DNA from: Bacteroidota bacterium
GTDB taxonomy: Bacteria > Bacteroidota > Bacteroidia > Chitinophagales > Chitinophagaceae
Reading direction: 5' to 3'
NCBI GenBank assembly: GCA_016868775.1
Contig: VGFT01000004.1
Location: 1-64,000, forward strand
DNA length: 64,000 bases
Part shown: in pieces, positions 39,257 to 49,704 of the stretch
Numbering within the stretch: position 1 is the stretch's first letter
Layout of the letters: each line of letters starts with the position of its first letter
Program-made: the position numbers and the translations under genes
The notes under the pieces: generated by a model
The model's input: only the letters and a program-made list of their open reading frames with translations
Told to the model about the DNA's origin: nothing
Database searches by the model: none

Positions 39257-39292
39257 CCTGTTCCCTAAACTCAAAATCCTGTTCCCTAAACT
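39257..39292. repeat. 15-bp direct repeat CCTGTTCCCTAAACT x2
   Basis: 39257-39271 and 39278-39292, identical. Confidence 0.9.
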
Positions 39293-39294
39293 AC

Positions 39295-39945
39295 TTACTG
39301 CTGTTTCTTCTCTCCATAGGCCAGGTCGCCGGCATCGCCCAAGCCGGGTACGATATAGCTCTTGGCGGTGAGTTCTTCATCGATGTCGCCACACCAGATG
39401 GTGGCGGTGGGATCTTCTCTCAGTACCATTTCAATACCAACCTGGCAAGCAATGGCCGTAACCACATGTACCTGGCTGGGGTTGCCCTCTTGTCGTAAAA
39501 ATTGTAAAGACTTAGCCAGCGAGGCACCCGTGGCCAGCATCGGATCGGCCAAGATCAATATGCGACTGTCCAACGTAGGGCAGGATAAATACTCCAAGCG
39601 AATCTCAAAACTTCCATCGGGGTGATGTTTGCGATAGGCCGAAATAAAGGCATTATCCGCTTTGTCGAAATAATTCAACAATCCCTGATGCATGGGAAGT
39701 CCGGCCCGAAGGATCGTTCCCAGTACCGGCTGCGATTCCATCATCCAATGCTTTGCCGTGCCCAAGGGGGTTGTCACTTCTACCTCTTTGGCCGGCAGTT
39801 TTTTACTGATCTCGTACGCGGTCACCTCGGCGATCCGTTCCAGGTTGCGGCGAAACCGCATCCGATCGTTTTGTACGTTCACGTCCCGCAATTCGGCTAC
39901 CCAATTGCTTATTAGAGAGTGCTGCTGACTAAGATTGATGACCAT
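39295..39945 (-). CDS. upp: Uracil phosphoribosyltransferase
   Basis: PVLGTILRAGLPMHQGLLNYFDKADNAFISAYRKH; PRPP motif ILADPMLATGASLAKSLQFL; GDAGDLAYG. Confidence 0.96.
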   Translation of the reverse strand: MVINLSQQHSLISNWVAELRDVNVQNDRMRFRRNLERIAEVTAYEISKKLPAKEVEVTTPLGTAKHWMMESQPVLGTILRAGLPMHQGLLNYFDKADNAFISAYRKHHPDGSFEIRLEYLSCPTLDSRILILADPMLATGASLAKSLQFLRQEGNPSQVHVVTAIACQVGIEMVLREDPTATIWCGDIDEELTAKSYIVPGLGDAGDLAYGEKKQQ

Positions 39946-39985
39946 GGCGGAAAGACTAATTTTGACAAATCTAACTGAAAATGAT

Positions 39986-41074
39986 ATGATCTATCGGGGG
40001 TTGGGACTGATGAGTGGCAGTTCGTTGGACGGGCTGGATCTGGCCCTGGTCGAATTCCAGGCCGAAGGAGCTCAATGGCACTACCGCATCGAGGCGGCCG
40101 ACTGCTATCCCTACTCCCCCGAATGGCGAAACAAATTGCTGCACGCAACCGGACTGACGGCAAAAGGCTATCTCCAATTGCATGTCGATTACGGCCATTA
40201 CCTCGGTCTGCAGGTAAATCGTTTCATACAAGAAAAAGGAGTGGAGTATCGGGTGGGACTCATCTCCTCACACGGTCATACCACGTTTCATCAACCTGCT
40301 ACGCGACTCACCGCTCAACTTGGCGATGGCGCTGCGCTGGCGGCAACCACCCGCCTCCCCGTGATCACCGACCTCCGTGCCATGGATGTGGCATTGGGGG
40401 GGCAAGGCGCACCCATCGTTCCCATCGGCGAACGATTGCTTTTTCCTTCGTACGATTATTTTCTGAACATCGGCGGAATTGCCAACCTCTCTCTTGCCTC
40501 CGATCCTTATTTGGCATTTGATGTTTGTCCCGCCAACCGCGTCCTCAATGTACTCGCCGAAGCGTTGGGTCATCCGATGGATAAAGGCGGTGCCATCGCC
40601 AAAGCCGGCACCATCGATCAATCGTTGCTTGATCGACTCAACTCATTGGAATATTATCAGCAACCTGCTCCCAAATCACTTCCCAATGAATTTGGAACAG
40701 AGGTGATTTTACCGATGCTACTGGGTTCTGGTCCTTCCACCCCCGATCTACTCGCCACCTACACCGCGCACATCGCCGCTCAGATCCATCAGGCATTTAT
40801 TTCTTCTGGTAGGGCGCTTATACCCGGACAACTTATGATCACCGGAGGCGGTGCATTCAATGATCATTTGATCGAACAACTCGCCGATCGCTTGCAACCG
40901 CTGAACATTGGTCCATTTATTCCCGACGCGCAATTAGTTCAATACAAAGAGGCCTTGATCATGGCCTTTATCGGGGTGCTGCGGTGGCGACAAGAAAATA
41001 CCGTGATCGAATCGGTTACGGGTGCAACAGCACCCAGTATTGGCGGCGCTTTGTGGATGGGACAAGAAGCCTGA
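39986..41074 (+). CDS. anmK: Anhydro-N-acetylmuramic acid kinase
   Basis: MIYRGLGLMSGSSLDGLDLALVEF, ISSHGHTTFHQP, FLNIGGIANLSL; start chosen downstream of the listed 39935. Confidence 0.95.
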   Translation: MIYRGLGLMSGSSLDGLDLALVEFQAEGAQWHYRIEAADCYPYSPEWRNKLLHATGLTAKGYLQLHVDYGHYLGLQVNRFIQEKGVEYRVGLISSHGHTTFHQPATRLTAQLGDGAALAATTRLPVITDLRAMDVALGGQGAPIVPIGERLLFPSYDYFLNIGGIANLSLASDPYLAFDVCPANRVLNVLAEALGHPMDKGGAIAKAGTIDQSLLDRLNSLEYYQQPAPKSLPNEFGTEVILPMLLGSGPSTPDLLATYTAHIAAQIHQAFISSGRALIPGQLMITGGGAFNDHLIEQLADRLQPLNIGPFIPDAQLVQYKEALIMAFIGVLRWRQENTVIESVTGATAPSIGGALWMGQEA

Positions 41075-42715
41075 TCAGAAAAATTCAAAGCGGTCGGCGT
41101 CAAACAATCCCTTGTCACTCAATTTCACATGGGGAATGACAAGCAGCGCCATAAACGAAAGGGTCATGAAAGGCGCTTGCAAAGTCGATCCTAATTCATT
41201 TTTTACAAACCGATCCAGTTGGGTGTATTGTTCTGCCACTTGAAATCCATCGGCCGCGCTCATGAGTCCCGCTACCGGCAAGGGCAATACATGCGTATGA
41301 TCGGTATCTACCGCACTAAGTCCGCCGGTCGCTTCCATCACCGCATTCACCGCCCGGCAGATCGAATCATCGTCGCATCCCACGGCCACCACATTGTGAC
41401 TATCATGTGCCACTGAAGAAGCTAGGGCTCCCTTTTTCAGTCTGAAATTTTTAATGAAAGCGATCGCGGGCGGTGCGGCCCGGTATCGATTTACCACAAC
41501 GATCTTCAAGATATCTCGATCCGTGTCCGACACCCACTGATCGTGATGGAGCGTAGGCGCTTCTTGGATCTTTTCCGTGATGAGTTGCCCATCGAGTGCA
41601 CCGATCACCGGGTGTTTACTAAGCGGATGTGACTTTGGCACCTGGATGTCGGAGGCTTGCAGGTGCATCGATCGAAATTGATTGATGGGCGTGGTAGCTA
41701 CGGATCGGATCATTGTTTCGCCGTTTGCAAATACCAATTCGCCGGCGATAAAGGTTTGTAGTACGTGAAACTGTTTTAGGTCGTGCACCACGATCAGGTC
41801 GGCCGAGTCGCCTATTTGTAATTGTCCCACCCGCATTGAATAATGCGCTACGGGATTCACGCAAGCTGCTTGCAAAATGTGAAACAGCGGAATGTTTTTG
41901 GCAATGGCCCGCGCACAGAGTTGATTGATGTGTCCTTCCAGTAAGCTATCGGGGTGTTTGTCGTCGCTGCAGAACAGGATCCGATCGGGATGATCGCGCA
42001 GCAACTCGATCAGTGCGTCAAAATTCTTGGCGGCACTTCCTTCCCGGATCAGAATCTTCATGCCTCGGTCCAATTTATCTTTTGCCTCTTCGTAGGTAAA
42101 ACACTCGTGATCGGTGCTCATGCCCGCATCGATGTATTGCTGAGCATCCGTTCCCCGCAGCCCGGGGGCATGTCCGTCGATCGGTTTGCCAACAGCCCGG
42201 GCCGCTGCGATCTTTTGCATCACATCACTATCCTGATGAAGCACGCCGGGGAAGTTCATCATCTCACTGAGGTAATTAATCTCCGGTCTGGCCAGCAGCG
42301 TCTTTACTTCTTCTACCGAAATCGTGGCGCCAGCGGTTTCAAACGGAGTGGCCGGCACACAGCTGGGCGCGCCAAAATGAAAATGGAAGGGGACTTGCTT
42401 ACCGTTGTCGATCATGAAGTCAACCCCCTGAATGCCACAGACATTGGCGATCTCGTGGGGATCGCTGATGGTGCCCACGGTTCCGTGTGGCACCGCGAGA
42501 CGGGCAAATTCGGAGGGAATCAAAAGGGAGCTCTCGATGTGCACGTGCGCATCGATGAAACCGGGCATCAGAAAGGGACCTAAGGCCGCCTCGCCTTCCG
42601 GCAGTTCCTGGATGGTTGCGATTTTTCCCTCGCGGATGGAGAGCCGGGCGGGATAGATCCGCCGGGCAGGGATATCCACCAGCTGGCCGATCAAATCATG
42701 ATTCGTTGACGACAT
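41075..42715 (-). CDS. ade: Adenine deaminase
   Basis: PGFIDAHVHIESSLLIPSEFARLAVPHGTVGTISDPHEIANV; DGHAPGLRG; C-terminal GCDDDSICRAVNAVMEATGGLSAV. Confidence 0.96.
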   Translation of the reverse strand: MSSTNHDLIGQLVDIPARRIYPARLSIREGKIATIQELPEGEAALGPFLMPGFIDAHVHIESSLLIPSEFARLAVPHGTVGTISDPHEIANVCGIQGVDFMIDNGKQVPFHFHFGAPSCVPATPFETAGATISVEEVKTLLARPEINYLSEMMNFPGVLHQDSDVMQKIAAARAVGKPIDGHAPGLRGTDAQQYIDAGMSTDHECFTYEEAKDKLDRGMKILIREGSAAKNFDALIELLRDHPDRILFCSDDKHPDSLLEGHINQLCARAIAKNIPLFHILQAACVNPVAHYSMRVGQLQIGDSADLIVVHDLKQFHVLQTFIAGELVFANGETMIRSVATTPINQFRSMHLQASDIQVPKSHPLSKHPVIGALDGQLITEKIQEAPTLHHDQWVSDTDRDILKIVVVNRYRAAPPAIAFIKNFRLKKGALASSVAHDSHNVVAVGCDDDSICRAVNAVMEATGGLSAVDTDHTHVLPLPVAGLMSAADGFQVAEQYTQLDRFVKNELGSTLQAPFMTLSFMALLVIPHVKLSDKGLFDADRFEFF

Positions 42716-42769
42716 AAGGGTAAGATACGAATTCGATTTTAGTTATCTTTCCAAGTAAATCAACGGATC

Positions 42770-45700
42770 ATGCGCATAGGAATATTTTTTATACTGACTT
42801 TTTGTAGTGTAGTTGTATGGGGACAAGGTAAATCACCTAAATCCCCGGCTTCCGCTTCCTCCCTGCCCGCTTCTTTTCAGGAGGGGATCTCGTTTCGACT
42901 GATCGGTCCTTTTCGCGGCGGAAGAAGCGCCGCGGTGGCAGGAAGTTGCCAGGAGCGAAATACCTTTTATTTCGGTGGCGTGGGCGGTGGCGTTTGGAAG
43001 ACCATCGACGGCGGCAGCAATTGGAAAAATATCAGTGATAAATTTTTTGGCGGAACGATCGGCGCCGTAGCCGTAGCGCCATCTGATGAAAGTATTTTAT
43101 ATGCCGGCGAGGGAGAAGGTACCATGCGCGGAAACGTGAGCGAAGGATTGGGCGGCATTTGGCGCAGTGACGATGGCGGAAAATCCTGGCGCAATTTGGG
43201 ATTGAAGGATAGCCGTCACATCATCCGCATCATCATTCATCCCAAAAATCCGGACATCGTTTGGTTGGCGGTGATGGGACATTTATTTGGCCTCAACACC
43301 GAACGCGGCGTATACAAAACCACCGATGGAGGTAAAACCTGGAAGCGCACGTTATATGTGAATGAGCAGACGGGTTGCAGCGAGATCGTAATGGAGCCGG
43401 GGAACCCGAGTGTACTATATGCCGGTACCTGGCGTGTGATCCGTCAGCCACACGTGATGGAAAGTGGCGGGGAAGGAAGCGGCTTGTGGAAATCTACCGA
43501 TGGGGGTGAAACCTGGACGAATATCACACAAAATAAAGGGTTGCCTAAAGGAACCTGGGGAATCGTTGGGGTAGCGGTGGCTCCCAGTAATACGGATAAG
43601 CTCTATGCCTTGATCGAAAATGAAAAAGGCGGTCTTTTTATGAGTACAGATGCGGGGAAGACGTGGACCTTGCAATCGAACGACAACAACATTCGACAAC
43701 GCGCCTGGTACTATTCCCGCGTATATGTCGATCCAAAAAATGAAAACCGGGTGTATTGTCCCAATGTGGAATTCATGTTCAGTGTCGATGGCGGAAAATC
43801 CTTTAAACGGATCGGTACCCCGCACGGCGATCACCATGATCTTTGGATCGATCCCAAGGATCCGGCCCGTATGGTCGTTGCCGATGATGGCGGGGCGCAG
43901 GTGTCCTTCGACATGGGAGGCAATTGGAGTACCTACCTTAATCAACCCACGGTACAAGTGTATCGTTTGAGCACCGACAATGCCTTTCCGTATCGGATCC
44001 TCGGTGGGCAACAGGATAATAGTGCGTTTCGGATTCGCTCGCGCTCTTACGGATCTTCTATTGCCGGCGATGATTTTCAGGAAACCGCCGGAGGAGAGAG
44101 TGGCTATGTGATAGCAGATCCAACCGATCCGGATATTACCTATGGCGGAAGCTACATGGGATTTTTATCTCGGCTCGATCACCGCACACAGGAAACCCGA
44201 TTGATCAATGTTTGGCCAGACGACGGCATCGGAGCTGGAGCCGATGTGCAGCGCTATCGGTTTCAGTGGAACTATCCCATCTTTTTTTCTCCGCACAATC
44301 CAAAACGGTTGTATGCGGCGGGGAATCATTTGTTCGTGACGGAGAACGAAGGTCGCTCTTGGCAACAGATCAGTCCGGACCTGACCACCAATGATAAAAG
44401 CCGGCAAGCACCGAGTGGTGGCGCCATTACCAAGGACAATACCGGGGTGGAATATTATTGCACCATTTTTACGGCGGAGGAAAGTGCTCTGGAGCCCGGG
44501 TTGTTGTGGACCGGCAGCGACGACGGACTTATACATCTAAGCCGCGACAACGGGAAAAGCTGGAGCAATGTTACGCCTGCAGGTATTCCCAAGTGGATGA
44601 TGTGGAATTCGCTGGAAGTCGATCCGCATCAAAAAGGGGCTGCTTATTTTGTGGGAACCCGCTATAAGCTGGATGATTTTAGTCCGTATATCTACAAAAC
44701 AGAGGACTATGGAAAAACCTGGAAGCGGATCGATATTGGAATCGACCGAATGCATTTTACTCGGACGCTTCGGGCCGATCGGACACGCAAAGGGCTGTTG
44801 TATGCAGGAACGGAGTATGGGTTATACATTAGTTATGATGACGGTAAGAACTGGATGTCATTTCAGTGTGATCTGCCGGTAAGTCCGGTTACCGATCTGG
44901 CCCTAAAGAACAACGACCTCATCGTGGGTACACAGGGAAGGAGTATTTATGTATTGGATGATCTTTCAGTCGTGCAACAATACGCCGATTCCGTTTTCAA
45001 GAAGTCCTGGTATGTATTTACCCCTGCAGCGGCCGTGCGCATGAACAGTGGTCGCGGGGGGTATGGAACAGCTGCTGCTGCCGGGCAGAATGCACCTAAA
45101 GGGATCGTGATTCCTTATTGGGTGGATGCATCCCTGGAGGCAAAGCCGATTCGCATCTCTTTATACGACGCCAACAAAAAATTCATCCGTCCCTTCGATT
45201 CCCAATCTGAAAAAGAGAAATTGGAGGTATCGGCCGGAATGAATCGTTTTGTCTGGAATCTGCAGTACCCGGATGCGGAGAAAGGTCCGGATGGATTGAT
45301 CATCTGGAACGGGTTGGTTCGGGGGCCGCAGGCCATTCCCGGCACGTATACGGCCCGTTTTGTATTTGATAAGGATTCGGTAGATGTTCCGTTCACGCTC
45401 TTGCCCGATCCGAATTTCAAGACCACCTCCCAAGAGTACACGGCGCAACTTGATTTTCTTCTGAGTGCTCGTGATCTGTTCTCGGAGACGATGCTTGCCC
45501 TGAAACAGATCCGTACCGTTCGTTCTCAATTGGAGGAGAAGCGTAAACAATGGAAAGCCGATACCATCCCAGCGTTAAAGACATTGTTTGACACCACCCT
45601 GACCGAACTCACCCGAATCGAGGAGGCCTTGCATCAGACCAAGGCCAAAAGTGGTCAGGATGTGCTGAATTACCCTATCCGCCTAGATGATAAACTGAGT

Positions 45701-45883
45701 GGAATCTATAATCAGGTTCGAGCGGGTTCCGGCGGTGTGTCGAAACAGGCCCATGAGGCCTTTGAGGAAATCGGGGGTAAGATTCGGGTAGAACTGGCCA
45801 AGTTGAAAGCTGTGGAGACCCGACAGGTTCCGACTATCAATCAATTGGCGCTGGATTGGAAATTGCCCGCGATCAGTTGGTGA
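42770..45883 (+). CDS. Secreted sortilin/BNR-repeat beta-propeller protein (glycosyl hydrolase-like)
   Basis: Repeated SxDGGKTW motifs (TIDGGSNWKN, SDDGGKSWRN, TTDGGKTWKR, STDGGETWTN, SRDNGKSWSN). Confidence 0.9.
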   Translation: MRIGIFFILTFCSVVVWGQGKSPKSPASASSLPASFQEGISFRLIGPFRGGRSAAVAGSCQERNTFYFGGVGGGVWKTIDGGSNWKNISDKFFGGTIGAVAVAPSDESILYAGEGEGTMRGNVSEGLGGIWRSDDGGKSWRNLGLKDSRHIIRIIIHPKNPDIVWLAVMGHLFGLNTERGVYKTTDGGKTWKRTLYVNEQTGCSEIVMEPGNPSVLYAGTWRVIRQPHVMESGGEGSGLWKSTDGGETWTNITQNKGLPKGTWGIVGVAVAPSNTDKLYALIENEKGGLFMSTDAGKTWTLQSNDNNIRQRAWYYSRVYVDPKNENRVYCPNVEFMFSVDGGKSFKRIGTPHGDHHDLWIDPKDPARMVVADDGGAQVSFDMGGNWSTYLNQPTVQVYRLSTDNAFPYRILGGQQDNSAFRIRSRSYGSSIAGDDFQETAGGESGYVIADPTDPDITYGGSYMGFLSRLDHRTQETRLINVWPDDGIGAGADVQRYRFQWNYPIFFSPHNPKRLYAAGNHLFVTENEGRSWQQISPDLTTNDKSRQAPSGGAITKDNTGVEYYCTIFTAEESALEPGLLWTGSDDGLIHLSRDNGKSWSNVTPAGIPKWMMWNSLEVDPHQKGAAYFVGTRYKLDDFSPYIYKTEDYGKTWKRIDIGIDRMHFTRTLRADRTRKGLLYAGTEYGLYISYDDGKNWMSFQCDLPVSPVTDLALKNNDLIVGTQGRSIYVLDDLSVVQQYADSVFKKSWYVFTPAAAVRMNSGRGGYGTAAAAGQNAPKGIVIPYWVDASLEAKPIRISLYDANKKFIRPFDSQSEKEKLEVSAGMNRFVWNLQYPDAEKGPDGLIIWNGLVRGPQAIPGTYTARFVFDKDSVDVPFTLLPDPNFKTTSQEYTAQLDFLLSARDLFSETMLALKQIRTVRSQLEEKRKQWKADTIPALKTLFDTTLTELTRIEEALHQTKAKSGQDVLNYPIRLDDKLSGIYNQVRAGSGGVSKQAHEAFEEIGGKIRVELAKLKAVETRQVPTINQLALDWKLPAISW

Positions 45884-46907
45884 TGCGACGGGTACGCGAT
45901 TTCAGTAATTCAATCGCGTACTCTTTGCTGGGGTACATGTCGTGCAGATTGACCAAGTGATCGGCCAGCTTGTCGTATCGTTTGCCCATCAACCAAAGAA
46001 AGATGTGCAAGTAGTGAATGTCGTCAAATACAAAGATCTTGTCCTTGGCATATCGCTCGGTGTGTTTCAGGAACTCATGGGGGATCTCGGTGTAGTGAAG
46101 GGCCGGACGTTGATGATGTACTTCGTGATACCCGTCGTTCCAGCAGGTATGATTGTATTTGGTATTGATGCAGTTGATCGTATTCTCTTCCGGGTTGGCG
46201 GGGTCAATGAAAGCATGTTGTGCCCAATTGCCCAGCATCATCACGATCCGTGCAAAGAATAGCGGAAGCAGGAAAATAAATAGCGTGGCTTTCCAGTTGA
46301 TGAACCAGAGTCCCACACAGATCAGATAAAAACTGATCTCGCCAACCGTGAGACGCATGTAAAATTTCTTGCGCTTGCGACTAAAGAAATACTGGAATGT
46401 TTCAACAAATCCAATCAGAATAAAACGCCCCACATAGGTTAAGAATCCGCCCAGGCTATCGCGTTGATAGCGCATGGTGGAGCTGGCATCGTCGTGGTCG
46501 TTGTTCTCTACGTGGTGCATGCCCATGTGGTGTACGAAATAGGTTTCCGGGGTGTGACCAAAAAAGGGGCAGACCACCCAGATGACATAGTTGTACAACC
46601 AGGTGTATTGTTTTTTGAAAAGCTTCCGGTGGCTGATGCAATGCAGCATCAGACCGAAGCGTCCCTTAAAATATAGTTGTGAGATATAGAAATACGGCGC
46701 GTAGAGTAACCACCAGTAGCCGCCGGATAGCAAGGGGGTAAACAGGAGGATTGCGATCGGAATTACCAGCAAGTGAATGCCCGTGAGCATGTGGATGAAG
46801 GGGAGGTCGCGTTCATCGCTCAGGTAGTTTAGCCAAAACTTTTCATAGCGGGTAAATTGTTCAGGCCGGCGGTAGACCGGATCCGTTAAAATGGGCAAGG
46901 CTCGCAT
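45873..46907 (-). CDS. Fatty acid desaturase-family membrane protein
   Basis: His clusters HCISHRKLFKK, HHMGMHHVENNDHDD, GYHEVHHQRP. Confidence 0.85.
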   Translation of the reverse strand: MRALPILTDPVYRRPEQFTRYEKFWLNYLSDERDLPFIHMLTGIHLLVIPIAILLFTPLLSGGYWWLLYAPYFYISQLYFKGRFGLMLHCISHRKLFKKQYTWLYNYVIWVVCPFFGHTPETYFVHHMGMHHVENNDHDDASSTMRYQRDSLGGFLTYVGRFILIGFVETFQYFFSRKRKKFYMRLTVGEISFYLICVGLWFINWKATLFIFLLPLFFARIVMMLGNWAQHAFIDPANPEENTINCINTKYNHTCWNDGYHEVHHQRPALHYTEIPHEFLKHTERYAKDKIFVFDDIHYLHIFLWLMGKRYDKLADHLVNLHDMYPSKEYAIELLKSRTRRITN

Positions 46908-46980
46908 GGGATGTATCGGATGTTGCCATCCGGACAGCTTTTTGTTTCCTGTTCAAATTAGGCAATTTCTCCTAAACCCA

Positions 46981-48435
46981 TTACGATTGTTTAATCACTG
47001 GACGAACGCCGGTATTGGCGCCTCCATCCAGGCTCAAACTGACGGGTGAATTGGTTTTCCAGGCGCCGTGGGTGAAATCCGGTACATCGATGGAGTTGCC
47101 TCTCTTTTTGACCGAACGCTCACTGAGTGGTACAATCGAACTCCAGGCAGCCGCGTCGTACACGTCTTGATCCAGCGGCAAGCCATTGCGCAGGCAGTCG
47201 ATCAAACGCCAATCCATAATGAAATCCATTCCGCCATGCCCGCCTACTTCCTTGGCAATGTTTCCAATATGTTTTACGATCGGGGGCGTGTATTTTTCTT
47301 CCATCTTGGTGAACTCTTCTTTGGAAATCGGGCTATGCCCGAAGGCGATTCGTTGCGGAGCGGGCCATTTCTGGGCCATGCCTTTGGTGCCGCTCAGCAA
47401 ATGAATCCGGGAATAGGGGCGGGGGGTAGAAACATCGTGCTGGATCATCATCGTTTTTCCTTTCACGGTTCGGATCAGCGTGGTGTTCATATTGCCGCGG
47501 AAGGATTTTCCTTCCAAGGGTTTCCAGATCTCGTCTTCTTTTGCTTTCTCTGCGGCGAGTGCCGCCAAGGAGAAATCAGCAGTGCTGATACTGGTGAGGT
47601 ATTCCATCCGATCGCCGCGGTTGATGTTGAAGCATTGCGCGATGGGACCGATGCCGTGCGTCGGATACAAACTTCCGTTTCGGTTTATATTTTCCTTCAA
47701 TCGCCATTGATCGGCATATGCTTTTTTATTGAACAGCCAATCTTTGCTCAGGTCATGTATGTAGGCGCCTTCGGCATGCACCAATTCGCCGAACAATCCA
47801 TTGCGCGCCATATTCAGGGTGAGCAGTTCAAAGAAATCATAGCAACAATTCTCCAGCATCATGCAGTGGCGCTGGGTTTTTTCGGAAGTTTCTACCAGGG
47901 ACCAGCAATCTTCCAAGGTCTGAGCCGCGGGCACTTCTACGGCAGCGTGTTTACCGGCTTTCATGGCTCGTAACGCGATCGGGGTATGTAAATGCCAGGG
48001 GGTAGGCGTATATACCAGGTCCAGTTGCGCCTCATCGCAGAGTGCTTTCCAACCTTCTTCACCGGCATAGCCCACGGCTTTGGGTCGGCCCATTTTGATC
48101 AAGGTTTGTTGTGCCGCTTCGACGCGGTCGGGGTATTTGTCGCACAGGGCCACGATCTCTACGCCTTCGATATAGCTGAGTCGTTCTACGGCATCGCTCC
48201 CGCGCATGCCCAGTCCCACGACTCCCACTCGAACCACGTCCAATTTGGGAGCACCATATCCGCACATGTTAAAAGGTGCATTTGGAATGGGCGGGTGGTG
48301 GTCGGCCAAGGCGGCAAGGGCCGGATCGGCACTGGCTAGTAAGCTGGAGCCGGCAGCGAGTTGACGTAGGAATTTTCTTCTGTTGGTTGACATGGTGGAT
48401 CGAATGAGTGGGGAAGATATCAAATATTCCCGCAT
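46981..48435 (-). CDS. Gfo/Idh/MocA family oxidoreductase with twin-arginine-like leader
   Basis: NRRKFLRQLAAGSSLLASADPALA leader; VVRVGVVGLGMRGSDAVERLSYIEGVEIVALCDKYPDRV; EVPAAQTLEDCWSLV. The start may be MSTNRRKF, internal to the ORF. Confidence 0.92.
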   Translation of the reverse strand: MREYLISSPLIRSTMSTNRRKFLRQLAAGSSLLASADPALAALADHHPPIPNAPFNMCGYGAPKLDVVRVGVVGLGMRGSDAVERLSYIEGVEIVALCDKYPDRVEAAQQTLIKMGRPKAVGYAGEEGWKALCDEAQLDLVYTPTPWHLHTPIALRAMKAGKHAAVEVPAAQTLEDCWSLVETSEKTQRHCMMLENCCYDFFELLTLNMARNGLFGELVHAEGAYIHDLSKDWLFNKKAYADQWRLKENINRNGSLYPTHGIGPIAQCFNINRGDRMEYLTSISTADFSLAALAAEKAKEDEIWKPLEGKSFRGNMNTTLIRTVKGKTMMIQHDVSTPRPYSRIHLLSGTKGMAQKWPAPQRIAFGHSPISKEEFTKMEEKYTPPIVKHIGNIAKEVGGHGGMDFIMDWRLIDCLRNGLPLDQDVYDAAAWSSIVPLSERSVKKRGNSIDVPDFTHGAWKTNSPVSLSLDGGANTGVRPVIKQS

Positions 48436-48442
48436 GGATCCA

Positions 48443-49120
48443 TCAGGGCTCGAGCAGATCGGATCGGCGTTGTTGCGTGCGTTGCAGGGATTGTTCGTGT
48501 CGCCATTCTTCGATGAGTCGGTGGTTACCGCTCATGAGCACTTCGGGTACTTTCCATCCGCGAAAATCCACCGGGCGAGTATAGACGGGCGGGGCGAGTA
48601 GGTTATCCTGAAAGGAATCAGTGAGCGCAGAGGTTTCGTCGTTTAATACGCCAGGAAGCAGCCGGCCAATGGCGTCCACGATGAGGGCCGCCGGGATCTC
48701 CCCGCCACTGAGTACAAAATCGCCAATGGAAATTTCCAGGGTAACAAAGTGATCGCGGATGCGTTGATCGATCCCTTTATAATGACCACAGATCAGGAGC
48801 AGATCGCCGCCCAGTGAAAGTTGGTTGGCCATTCCCTGATCAAAACGTTTGCCGTCGGGTGTGAGATAAATGATCTGGTCGTAGGTTCTTTGTTGGGAAA
48901 GTTCTTCGATGGCTTTTGCCAAGGGGTCGCACATCATGACCATGCCCGCGCCTCCTCCGTATTGATAATCGTCGACCTGTCCGTATTCATTCACGGCCCA
49001 TTTCCTTAATTGGTGAACGGTTATACTAAGCAAGCCTTTCTCTTGGGCCCGCTTCATCATACTGTGGGCAAAAGGGCTTTCCAATAATTCCGGGAGCACG
49101 GTAAGGATGTCGATGTGCAT
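48443..49120 (-). CDS. trmD: tRNA (guanine-N1)-methyltransferase
   Basis: MHIDILTVLPELLESPFAHSMMKRAQEKG, YGGGAGMVMMCDPLAKAIEEL, ISIGDFVLSGGEIPAALIVDAIGRLLPGVL. Confidence 0.97.
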   Translation of the reverse strand: MHIDILTVLPELLESPFAHSMMKRAQEKGLLSITVHQLRKWAVNEYGQVDDYQYGGGAGMVMMCDPLAKAIEELSQQRTYDQIIYLTPDGKRFDQGMANQLSLGGDLLLICGHYKGIDQRIRDHFVTLEISIGDFVLSGGEIPAALIVDAIGRLLPGVLNDETSALTDSFQDNLLAPPVYTRPVDFRGWKVPEVLMSGNHRLIEEWRHEQSLQRTQQRRSDLLEP

Positions 49121-49161
49121 GCGGCAAAGATACCGATCGGGTTATTATGCCTGGAATGAGA

Positions 49162-49183
49162 GACCCCCGGGGAACCGGGGGTC
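49162..49183. other. Strong GC-rich hairpin upstream of trmD
   Basis: GACCCCCGG-GGAA-CCGGGGGTC perfect 9-bp stem. Confidence 0.8.
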
Positions 49184-49305
49184 GGCCTTGAAACAAAAAC
49201 CAACGATAGCTCCCGAAGGGCTGCCATCTGAATTTCACCTCTAACGCAAACGTAGTGGCAAAGGCTTATTGGTACAGACGATCGTCGTCAGAATGAGATT
49301 TGATT

Positions 49306-49701
49306 TTAATTAGTGTCTCCCTCTACAAATGAATCCAGGTCTCTTCGCTCTTTTTTGGTGGGGCGACCGACCTTGCTGGGACGTTTTCCGCTAAAAAAAC
49401 TGGCTGCCTGATATTTCAAGCGCTCCAGTTCTTCGGGGGGAGTGATGTCTCGGTAATACTTAATAGCCAGTTCGTATTTCACGCGGGTTTGTAACAGTCC
49501 GGTTACCTTGATCCGCCATCGTTTCTGTTCGGTGCGCACTTCGTATTCATCGCCCAAGTGAACGTTCTTACCAGGTTTGGCGGCTTCATCCTGATACTTC
49601 ACCTTTCCCTGATTACAGGCAAACGTGGCTGCGGCCCGTGTCTTGAACAACCGAATGGCCCAGAGATATTTATCGAGGCGCAGGCGGGAAGTCGATTCCA
49701 T
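49306..49701 (-). CDS. S4-domain RNA-binding protein (Hsp15-like)
   Basis: RLDKYLWAIRLFKTRAAATFACNQGKVKYQDEAAKPGKNVHLGDEYEVR. Confidence 0.9.
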   Translation of the reverse strand: MESTSRLRLDKYLWAIRLFKTRAAATFACNQGKVKYQDEAAKPGKNVHLGDEYEVRTEQKRWRIKVTGLLQTRVKYELAIKYYRDITPPEELERLKYQAASFFSGKRPSKVGRPTKKERRDLDSFVEGDTN

Positions 49702-49704
49702 CGG

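Noticed and set aside
39209-39292. Telomere or chromosome end signal
   Set aside because: Heptamers resemble CCCTAAA but are few, internal and surrounded by core genes.
43415-44011. 198-aa minus-strand ORF
   Set aside because: Antisense to the BNR-repeat protein; a shadow ORF of GC-rich coding sequence.
47068-47973. 301-aa plus-strand ORF
   Set aside because: Entirely antisense to the clearly coding Gfo/Idh/MocA gene; no recognisable motifs.
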